Positions 1 through 5,387 of a stretch of 5,387 nucleotides of DNA are shown here, in pieces (the stretch's first letter is position 1; the number at the start of each line of letters is the position of its first letter). The notes beneath the pieces were generated by a model. That model saw only the letters and a program-made list of their open reading frames with translations. It made no database searches and was not told the DNA's origin. Origin of the DNA: Prolixibacteraceae bacterium UBA6162 (GTDB lineage: Bacteria > Bacteroidota > Bacteroidia > Bacteroidales > Prolixibacteraceae). The stretch is from contig DIUI01000094.1 of NCBI GenBank assembly GCA_002428215.1, forward strand, positions 1 through 5,387, given 5' to 3'. Position numbers and translations under genes: made by a program.

Positions 1-2396
1 TCTCCGTTGTAATACCGGTCGATACGTATCCAATGCATTTCGCGGGCTCTTACTACCTGTTCGCGACCTACTACCGGTATGTTGTTTTCGGCATTGCACG
101 CAACCACGCATGCATTACATCCTGTACATAGGTTAAGGTCGATGGCCATACCCCAGTGGAATCCGTCGTAAACAACTTTGGGATACATTGATTTTAAGTG
201 CGACTGAACATAGGCACGGTCTTCATTTCCGGCGGTTGGATTTTCCAGGTACTCTTTCAAAGACGCCTCTTTGATGATAGGACGCCCCTCCATAGAGTGG
301 TGGGTTTGTGTCAGCGCAAGTGCCTGAGTTCCCTTTAGGGGCTGGAGCGTTACATCGCTTCTGCTGAAAATTCGGGTTTCGCCCGAAGAGGTAACCTGCG
401 AGAACAGGTTTACACCTACTCCATTGGAAGGAACACCTGTATTTGATCTTCCATACCCGAGCGAAACGGCAATGGTTTTATATTCCTGTCCGGGCTGTAT
501 CAGGACCGGAAGACCGGGCAACCCATTTATAGATACCAGCTGTTCATTTTTGAGTTTCAGTTCCTCTGCCAAACGTGGCGATATCGCTGCGTAATTCCCC
601 CAGCAAGCTTTGCTTACCGGATCGGGCAACTCCTGTAACCATGGATTGTTGGCGTGTTTGCCTGATCCTACAGCTACGTTGGCATAGAGTACCAGATCCA
701 GATTGTCGGTATTTCCTGGAGTTACTGATGCCAGTGCTGTTTCCAATCCCTGATCGCTGTATCGGAGCGCCGACTCTTTTTCGATGGTCTCAAAGACTCC
801 ATCGTGAACCTTGCTGTTCCAGAATTCGGTGAAGTTGCTGTATCCACTCGATTTTGCATAGATGTTTTTCTCCCAGTAATCCTGCAGAAAGCTTCTGAAG
901 TCGGTAGCTTTACCGCTCCAGGCAAGCAAACTTTCCTGTGCCTGACGGGTGTTGAATATATTTCTGATGGCTGGCTGTGCCAGAGAATAAGAACCAGTTT
1001 TGATCTCGAAATCATTCCAAGCCTCGAGGTAGTGATGGTCGGGGCATATAAACCTCACCTGAGCCGTGGTTTCATCAGTGAAAATTGACAGAGATACTGT
1101 TAGTCCGGTTTTCTGGAGCCCTTCTTCAAATTTGGCCTTATCGGGATAGTCGTATGCCGGATTTACATCATACATAATCAATCCTGCAACTTTTCCATCG
1201 GCCATGTCGGCAACAAGTTTATCCATTGATGCATCATCGGCCTTTCTCACTTTTAGATGAACATCGGTGTCGATGGTGTTTCCGTAACTGTCAAGCAACT
1301 GATTGATGGCATTGACCAGCAGTTGTTCATCTGTATCGTTGCTGCCACTGACCACTAGGGCGCTCCCTTTGGCTGCGACCAGGGTAGCAGCAATTTCAGA
1401 AACCTCACCCGATGCCTGAGGAGCGGGTACCGTTGAAAGTCCGAGCTGACTGCGAACTTCGTTCAACAAAGCAGCCAGGATAGCCTTCTGATGCGACGGT
1501 CTGATCTGAATCCGTTTGTCGGCATTAGAACCTGTGAGCGACATGGCGCCTTCGAGCTGAATATGGTGCGACATTTGTCGTTCGCCGTCTGTTAGTCTGC
1601 GCTTCGAAACATATTGGCGGGTGTATTCAACCGGCGACAACCAGGTTCCCAGAAAGTCGGCATCGAAGCTAACAATTACGTTTGCCAGGTCAAACCGGTA
1701 GGCCGGAACAAAGGGTTTCCCAAATGAAAGCTCGTTTGCTTTAAGCATTCCGGCTGCCGATAAAACATCATATTGGACATGCTCAGTGCCGGGGTAGGTA
1801 GCCCTAAACTCGGAAATGGCCGCTGAGGTTGCCGGACTTATAATGGTCGGTGTAAGAATTACAATGCGTCCCTTGTTTTGCTTTATGGCATCGAGCTGTG
1901 CCAAAATCCGCTCGTCGGCCTGTTCCCAGGTAATCTCCTCACCATTATGGATTGGATTTTTGTATCGGCTGTTGTCGTATAAATTGAGCACTGATGCCTG
2001 AGCCCTGGCATTTGTGCCACCATGGGTAATCTTCGATAGCGTATTGCCCTCAATTTTAATGGGGCGCCCGTCCCTGACCTTAACAATAACACTGGAGTAG
2101 TCAATTCCATCGAAATAACTCGATGCGAAGTAACTTGCTTTTCCGGGTGTAATCTGTTCTGGCTTAATTAGATACGGTATTGCTTTGCGCACGGGCTGTT
2201 CGCAACTTACGGCAATTGCTGCCGACGCGATGGTAAACCCAAACGCTTTCAGGAAATCGCGCCTCGAGTTGTTCGAGGTTTTCGCCTCCTGCTGGCTCTC
2301 CATGATAAATTTCTTGTCGCCGGCCATTTGCTCCTGCTGGATCCCGGCTACTATGGCTGAACGTTCCTCTAAGCTTCTATAATATTTTTTCTCCAT
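1..2396 (-). CDS. actB: ActB, iron-sulfur/molybdopterin-oxidoreductase-like subunit of alternative complex III (C-terminus beyond window)
   Basis: One open frame of 798 codons runs from the ATG at 2396 to the window edge without a stop; ActB proteins are usually about 1,000 residues, so roughly the last fifth is missing. ActB is the large peripheral subunit of ACIII, which carries electrons from quinol oxidation towards ActA haems and a terminal oxidase. Visible order: a 44-residue N-terminal extension beginning MEKKYYRSLEERS, as in the ACIII family that has an extended Tat leader; a twin-arginine motif SRRDFLKAF (residues 44-52); a hydrophobic stretch ending at Cys65 (AVSCEQP), a possible lipidation site; a molybdopterin-oxidoreductase-like region (about 75-720); and the first ferredoxin motif CTGCNACVVAC with Cys757, 760, 763 and 767. 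Before Cys757 the only cysteines are 65, 451 and 598, so the N-terminal Fe-S cluster site of true molybdoenzymes is absent, as expected for ActB, which is reported to lack Mo. The Met1 start is supported by the family-like extension and the 21-bp spacing from actA. The remaining Fe-S motifs should lie beyond position 1. Confidence 0.95.
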   Translation of the reverse strand, partial: MEKKYYRSLEERSAIVAGIQQEQMAGDKKFIMESQQEAKTSNNSRRDFLKAFGFTIASAAIAVSCEQPVRKAIPYLIKPEQITPGKASYFASSYFDGIDYSSVIVKVRDGRPIKIEGNTLSKITHGGTNARAQASVLNLYDNSRYKNPIHNGEEITWEQADERILAQLDAIKQNKGRIVILTPTIISPATSAAISEFRATYPGTEHVQYDVLSAAGMLKANELSFGKPFVPAYRFDLANVIVSFDADFLGTWLSPVEYTRQYVSKRRLTDGERQMSHHIQLEGAMSLTGSNADKRIQIRPSHQKAILAALLNEVRSQLGLSTVPAPQASGEVSEIAATLVAAKGSALVVSGSNDTDEQLLVNAINQLLDSYGNTIDTDVHLKVRKADDASMDKLVADMADGKVAGLIMYDVNPAYDYPDKAKFEEGLQKTGLTVSLSIFTDETTAQVRFICPDHHYLEAWNDFEIKTGSYSLAQPAIRNIFNTRQAQESLLAWSGKATDFRSFLQDYWEKNIYAKSSGYSNFTEFWNSKVHDGVFETIEKESALRYSDQGLETALASVTPGNTDNLDLVLYANVAVGSGKHANNPWLQELPDPVSKACWGNYAAISPRLAEELKLKNEQLVSINGLPGLPVLIQPGQEYKTIAVSLGYGRSNTGVPSNGVGVNLFSQVTSSGETRIFSRSDVTLQPLKGTQALALTQTHHSMEGRPIIKEASLKEYLENPTAGNEDRAYVQSHLKSMYPKVVYDGFHWGMAIDLNLCTGCNACVVACNAENNIPVVGREQVVRAREMHWIRIDRYYNG

Positions 2397-2417
2397 TAGG
2401 AAGGTAATCTTTAAATT

Positions 2418-3566
2418 TTAATAATGACATTTCATGCAATCCTCACCACCAACCATACTGGCTGTAACCCTGGTAATTTCTCCTTTCTTGAGTTGCTCAT
2501 GCAACTTTTCGTAGGTGTCGTAAAAACTGTTGGAGGTAAACTGAACCTCGGTGGTGCGGTGGCAATCGAGACACCATCCCATACTCAAATCATGCACCTG
2601 CATCATAGTGTGCATGGTTTCAACAGGTCCGTGGCAAGACGCACAATCGAGTCTTCCTGAATTTACATGCTGGGCATGATTAAAATAGACATGATCGGGT
2701 AAGTTGTGAATGCGTACCCATTCAAGGTTTTGGCCTGTCTCGGCAGCTTCGATAATTTTTGCTATTTCAAAACGGCCACTGTTGGTTCCTTCGCGAACAA
2801 TTGAGTGGCAGTTCAAACATAGGTTGGTGGCCGGGAAGCCTGCCGATTTGCTCTGCTCAACTGTGGTATGACAATACATGCAGTCGATACCCTGCTCGCC
2901 CACATGCACAGCATGGGAAAACTTAACAGGCTGATTGGGTGCGTAGTATTGTTGGCGGCCAAGGCTTATCGCTTCATTCACCAGCATTTGTGCCTGAACG
3001 CCCAGCGATGCTAAAAACAGTATAACCGGAATAAATTTGTACTTAAGCTTACGGATAAAAAGCAATTCAATCAGAGCCCAGGTTATTACCAGCCCGAGAA
3101 ACAGAAATAGAATAAGGTTGAAATAGGTAGGTTTCTTTTGGTAGGCACCCGTTTCGGCCATGTTGTCTAAATAGGCTTTCACATGGTATAGATCCTCGTC
3201 CGAAATTTTGAAATCTTTATGCACCTCGGCCATTTTGCCACCAACGGGCTGCATTACTGCATTGTTGAATGACATGAAGTCCTGGTTTACATATTTAAGT
3301 GCAATTTCGTAGGCCGAAGGATTCCAGTTGAGGGTATCGACTGGTAAGATGTTGTGGCAGCTAACACAAGCCTCATGCTTGCGGTTAAAAGGCAAAAGCC
3401 CTTTGAAAAACCGCTCACCCCTTTTTAGTTCACTTTCTGCAGAACCTTCCGCTGCATAAGCCATAGAGGAAGGTGCAAAAATCAGCGTAAAAAAGAGAAT
3501 GGGCAGCAGTATATTAAGGGAAATGTTGCGAACAGACAAGTGATGTTTTGTGTGAAATCTCTCCAT
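2418..3566 (-). CDS. actA: ActA, multihaem c-type cytochrome subunit of alternative complex III
   Basis: A complete 382-residue protein. It is the haem subunit of ACIII, relaying electrons on the periplasmic face of the inner membrane. Residues about 13-38 form a Sec signal peptide (hydrophobic NILLPILFFTLIF, cleavage near AYA). A monohaem cytochrome domain follows (about 45-138) with CVSCH at 67-71; Met112 or Met105 could be the distal ligand. Two hydrophobic segments (about 148-170 and 178-194) come next, then the pentahaem domain: CMYCH 229-233, CLNCH 250-254, CASCH 308-312, CLDCH 332-336 and CMKCH 377-381, one residue before the C-terminus. Extra histidines (218, 221, 287, 292, 297, 300, 319, 325) could be distal ligands, as expected for bis-His haems. 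Segments such as WVRIHNLPDHVYFNHAQH and the terminal CxKCHY are typical of ActA. The total is six haem sites; the Rhodothermus ActA is described as pentahaem. actB starts 21 bp downstream, so the two are surely cotranscribed. No Shine-Dalgarno sequence precedes the ATG, which is common in Bacteroidota. Confidence 0.96.
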   Translation of the reverse strand: MERFHTKHHLSVRNISLNILLPILFFTLIFAPSSMAYAAEGSAESELKRGERFFKGLLPFNRKHEACVSCHNILPVDTLNWNPSAYEIALKYVNQDFMSFNNAVMQPVGGKMAEVHKDFKISDEDLYHVKAYLDNMAETGAYQKKPTYFNLILFLFLGLVITWALIELLFIRKLKYKFIPVILFLASLGVQAQMLVNEAISLGRQQYYAPNQPVKFSHAVHVGEQGIDCMYCHTTVEQSKSAGFPATNLCLNCHSIVREGTNSGRFEIAKIIEAAETGQNLEWVRIHNLPDHVYFNHAQHVNSGRLDCASCHGPVETMHTMMQVHDLSMGWCLDCHRTTEVQFTSNSFYDTYEKLHEQLKKGEITRVTASMVGGEDCMKCHY

Positions 3567-3592
3567 ATTGTCAGGTTAATTTGTGCTTTAAA

Positions 3593-3608
3593 AATTTGGT
3601 GCCAAATT
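3593..3608. repeat. Palindrome aatttgg-tg-ccaaatt close to the actA start
   Basis: Two perfect 7-bp inverted arms (aatttgg and ccaaatt) flank a 2-bp centre. The element lies 26 bp before the actA start codon, where a regulator-binding site or transcript-start-proximal operator could sit. The central two bases leave too small a loop for a good RNA hairpin, so a DNA-binding dimer site is likelier than a terminator. Function is inferred from position only; AT-rich DNA produces some such symmetry by chance. Confidence 0.35.
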
Positions 3609-3630
3609 AATCAAACTTTTTTAATTAATT

Positions 3631-3654
3631 GTCCGCCTGCTGCCGCCTCCGGCA
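3631..3654. repeat. Short GC-rich island with small hairpin
   Basis: A GC-rich patch of about 23 bases stands out sharply from the surrounding AT-rich DNA. Within it, tgccg-cctc-cggca (3641-3654) can form a 5-bp stem with a 4-base loop. It is not followed by a T run on the minus strand (acaattaatta lies downstream), so it is a poor terminator candidate. It could be a copy of a small dispersed intergenic repeat or part of a leader structure in the actA mRNA; neither can be tested from one copy. Confidence 0.3.
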
Positions 3655-3669
3655 AAATTGGACCAATTT
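3655..3669. repeat. Palindrome aaattgg-a-ccaattt upstream of actA
   Basis: Two perfect 7-bp inverted arms flank a single central base. It resembles the palindrome at 3593-3608 (arms aaattgg here, aatttgg there). The two centres are about 62 bp apart, close to six DNA helical turns, with the GC-rich island between them. This could be a pair of operator half-regions controlling actA, but the idea rests on symmetry and position alone. Confidence 0.35.
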
Positions 3670-3895
3670 GATTTGCCCTAAAAAAGAAGAAAAAAAGACC
3701 TTTTAATACTTATAGATTTAACCCATTGGCAATCATTAAAGTTAACAGAATCTTTTGCCTTTAGTTGTGAATTATGGCTAAAACCAGACCAAGGGATAAT
3801 TGGAAATAAACAATCCATGCCCGAAATAGAATGCCCAGTGCGTTAACGTGCAATTGTTCTTCCTTTATTGATCAAAAAGTGCCTGATACCGGGGG

Positions 3896-5014
3896 TTAGG
3901 TGTTGGACAAATTTTGCGTAATCTTTTTTACCAGCTTCATGTTTTCGAAGAATTCCCGCGCTATAACCCGCAATATTGTGTATACCGGTATGGCCAGTAT
4001 CATGCCTAAAATTCCGGCCATGCTGCCGGCTGCCAGAATCACAAGGAAGATCTCGAGCGGATGGGCCTTTACACTACTGGAATAGATGAGTGGCTGAAAC
4101 AGAACATTGTCAATAATCTGCACGGTTAGAAAAACCAAAACCATCCAGCCTAACAATGGCAGGGTATATTCGTTGAAATTCATATGGCTGTTTACGGCAA
4201 TGCCGATAATAATACCCATCGCTGCACCCATCCATGGCCCCACATACGGAATTACATTAAACAAGCCACAGATAAGCCCTATAAGCACTGCATGCTGAAA
4301 TTCGAGTCCTGCAAGTGTAATCCCAAGTGTTACGAGCAATCCGACCATAACTACTTCGAAAATGAGCCCAATAAAATAGCGTCGCAATAGGGCCGAAACT
4401 GAATCCAGAATTTTTGCGGTTTTTTCCTCAAATTCAGAGGGTACCAGCAGTAAAATTCCTTCGCGAAACATCTTTTCGTCTTTCAGAAAAAAGAAGGTGA
4501 TGAAAGAGACTGCAAAAAAGCCAATGACCGTTTCTCCCAGAATCCCAACTACAAATCCCAGTGTAGTCGAAATTTCTGTAATGTTCAGTTTTTCTGAAAT
4601 CTGATCTACAATTAGTTCGAAAAACGACTGGTTATCAATCCGAACCGGATCACGGCTGGTAAACCGTATAAGATCATTAATGGGTTCTTGTATCTGCCCA
4701 AATACAGCATCGAAATCGATGTTCGAAAGGATGGTAAACTCCTTTATTATGAGTGGAATGAGAAATCTGAAAAGGCTGATAAAGAAAACCCACAAAGCCA
4801 TTAGCGCAATGAGTGCCGAAATGACCCTCGGAATACGTAAATTTCGATACCTTAACAGACTAAGTCTTCGCACTATCGGCCGCCCAATAAATGAAAGGAC
4901 CAGCGAAATAAGAATGTAGGTTACAATGGTGCTGAAATACCAGAAAATGAAACCCAGAAGGGCAGTTCCGGCAATAAGCAGAAGATTTCGGGTACGACCT
5001 TTGAGGTTGATCAT
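3896..5014 (-). CDS. AI-2E/PerM-family transporter-like membrane protein
   Basis: A complete 372-residue multi-pass inner-membrane protein, about the usual length for the AI-2E (PerM, YdiK, TqsA) family. Hydrophobic segments occur near residues 10-43, 62-91, 152-177, 213-236, 238-275, 286-305 and 318-346. A hydrophilic, partly amphipathic stretch at about 92-150 corresponds to the large loop typical of the family. Family signatures are visible: NVIPYVGPWMG at 253-263, the QIIDNVLFQP segment at 299-308, and the glycine-rich AGSMAGILGMILAIPV at 329-344. Named members have been linked to autoinducer-2 export or Na+(Li+)/H+ antiport, but the substrate cannot be deduced here, and the family is found in many organisms with no AI-2 signalling. 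The ATG at 5014 leads straight into a basic N-terminus (MINLKGRTRN) before the first membrane segment. The gene starts 36 bp after the preceding gene on the same strand and is probably cotranscribed with it. It is separated from actA by 329 bp, so a role in respiration is not implied. Confidence 0.92.
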   Translation of the reverse strand: MINLKGRTRNLLLIAGTALLGFIFWYFSTIVTYILISLVLSFIGRPIVRRLSLLRYRNLRIPRVISALIALMALWVFFISLFRFLIPLIIKEFTILSNIDFDAVFGQIQEPINDLIRFTSRDPVRIDNQSFFELIVDQISEKLNITEISTTLGFVVGILGETVIGFFAVSFITFFFLKDEKMFREGILLLVPSEFEEKTAKILDSVSALLRRYFIGLIFEVVMVGLLVTLGITLAGLEFQHAVLIGLICGLFNVIPYVGPWMGAAMGIIIGIAVNSHMNFNEYTLPLLGWMVLVFLTVQIIDNVLFQPLIYSSSVKAHPLEIFLVILAAGSMAGILGMILAIPVYTILRVIAREFFENMKLVKKITQNLSNT

Positions 5015-5050
5015 GGCGTCCTGTTATTTGGTCAAAAATAACCAATTTTT

Positions 5051-5387
5051 TCAATCCTTTACCAACTGCTGATGCTCCGCCAGCTGGCTGCCTGTCCACT
5101 GCAGGTACCACTGAACTAAATAAGCATTGTAGCGGTGGGGTGGATCGGGGTCTTTGAAGCTGAATCCGGGAAAACCAGCCTTTAGTTTCTGCGTAATTTC
5201 GCGGTAATAGATGGTGTCGTCTGAAGGGTAATACCATTTCTTTAATGCCCCCGGGGTCGCTGCCTTAACCATCTGTTTCAATGCTTTTGCCCCTATACCG
5301 GCCGATTTATTTTGTTTTAAATCGAAAGCAACTCCGTTTCGCTCGAAGATAGCCTCGGCTACCTTTTGGTAGTAATTTCCATCCACT
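5051..5387 (-). CDS. Unrecognised protein, C-terminal fragment (start outside window)
   Basis: An open frame enters from the right edge and ends at the TGA at 5053-5051, giving at least 111 residues. A GTG codon at 5386 could in principle be a start, but it sits at the very edge and the frame may well continue upstream, so I treat the gene as truncated. The sequence looks like a real soluble protein: a mixed charged N-terminal part (VDGNYYQKVAEAIFERNGVA), then a stretch rich in aromatics and prolines (KKWYYPSDDTIYYREI, FPGFSFKDPDPPHRYNAY) and a tryptophan-rich tail (LVQWYLQWTG). No membrane segment, cysteine or catalytic motif is evident in the visible part, and I cannot assign a family. The 36-bp gap to the AI-2E family gene on the same strand suggests one transcription unit. 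Confidence 0.72.
   Translation of the reverse strand, partial: VDGNYYQKVAEAIFERNGVAFDLKQNKSAGIGAKALKQMVKAATPGALKKWYYPSDDTIYYREITQKLKAGFPGFSFKDPDPPHRYNAYLVQWYLQWTGSQLAEHQQLVKD

Larger units (their letters stand above)
3567..3895. other. Intergenic region upstream of actA, probable promoter region
   Basis: This 329-bp stretch has no plausible gene: the longest ATG-started frames I followed are about ten codons. It separates the AI-2E family gene from actA, both on the minus strand. The gap is long for an operon, which suggests that actA has its own promoter. It is AT-rich except for a GC-rich island at 3631-3653. It contains two related palindromes (3593-3608 and 3655-3669), an all-purine run on the plus strand at 3680-3698 (a pyrimidine run in the actA transcript direction), and the 8-bp palindrome cgttaacg at 3841-3848. 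I found no good match to the Bacteroidota promoter consensus (TTG, then about 19-21 bp, then TAnnTTTG) and no GC-rich hairpin followed by a T run that would end the AI-2E transcript. Confidence 0.6.

Noticed and set aside
575..1088. Overlapping plus- and minus-strand open frames (575-832 +, 804-1088 +, 722-1015 -) inside actB
   Set aside because: They lie within the long actB frame, have unusual composition (Arg/Pro/Cys-rich or patchy) and no recognisable domains. The actB frame itself matches its family throughout.
1816..2382. Small frames within actB (1816-2001 +, 1883-2110 -, 2185-2382 +)
   Set aside because: These are shadows of the actB coding sequence; no independent start signals or protein features.
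2397..2417. Search for a Shine-Dalgarno site in the actA-actB gap
   Set aside because: No AGGAGG-like sequence is present on the minus strand; this is normal for Bacteroidota and not evidence against the start.
2424..2660. Plus-strand frame antisense to the C-terminal haem region of actA
   Set aside because: It is antisense to conserved CxxCH-containing sequence and has no features of its own.
3603..3610. Candidate -7 promoter element ttaatttg (minus strand) before actA
   Set aside because: It differs from TAnnTTTG at the second base, and no TTG-type -33 element lies 19-21 bp upstream; not enough to call a promoter.
3680..3698. Pyrimidine run on the minus strand considered as a terminator for the AI-2E family transcript
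   Set aside because: It is about 200 bp past the stop codon, and only a very weak A/T stem with a loop too small to form precedes it; no stable hairpin was found.
3900..4919. Plus-strand frames antisense to the AI-2E family gene
   Set aside because: The minus-strand gene has full-length family motifs; these frames are its antisense shadows.
4860..5237. 125-codon minus-strand frame spanning the junction between the partial gene and the AI-2E family gene
   Set aside because: It overlaps both better-supported genes in another frame, and its translation is rich in Arg, Pro and His as expected for a shadow.

Overview
The window looks like part of a chromosome of an aerobic or microaerobic member of the Bacteroidota. 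This is inferred from three things: an alternative complex III (ACIII) actA-actB pair of the Bacteroidota type, the lack of any Shine-Dalgarno-like sequence before the starts that can be examined, and AT-rich intergenic DNA beside coding DNA of moderate GC. All four protein-coding genes lie on the minus strand, so the biological reading direction is from high to low coordinates.

Layout in transcription order. (1) 5387-5051 is the C-terminal end of an unrecognised protein whose start lies outside the window. (2) 5014-3896, 36 bp downstream, is a complete AI-2E/PerM-family multi-pass membrane protein, probably cotranscribed with (1). (3) 3895-3567 is a 329-bp non-coding gap with two similar near-perfect palindromes, a short GC-rich island and a purine tract. 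It probably holds the actA promoter, although no convincing consensus promoter could be picked out. (4) 3566-2418 is actA, a secreted, membrane-anchored cytochrome with six CxxCH haem sites. (5) 2396 to position 1 is the first 798 codons of actB, the large iron-sulfur subunit with a molybdopterin-oxidoreductase-like domain. It begins 21 bp after actA and runs off the left edge with no stop. It is the largest gene in the window, reading as one open frame from the ATG at 2396 to the edge.

Functionally, actA and actB begin an ACIII operon. This membrane complex oxidises (mena)quinol and passes electrons to a terminal oxidase, replacing the cytochrome bc1 complex. The integral quinol-binding subunits (ActC, ActF), ActD and ActE would be expected beyond position 1. 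The two upstream genes have no evident link to respiration and appear to be a separate unit.

No mobile element, CRISPR array, RNA gene or clearly new system is visible. The window is mostly ordinary core metabolism. The points worth a second look are the haem count of ActA, the possible Tat-plus-lipoprotein maturation of ActB, the palindromes before actA, and the unidentified gene at the right edge.
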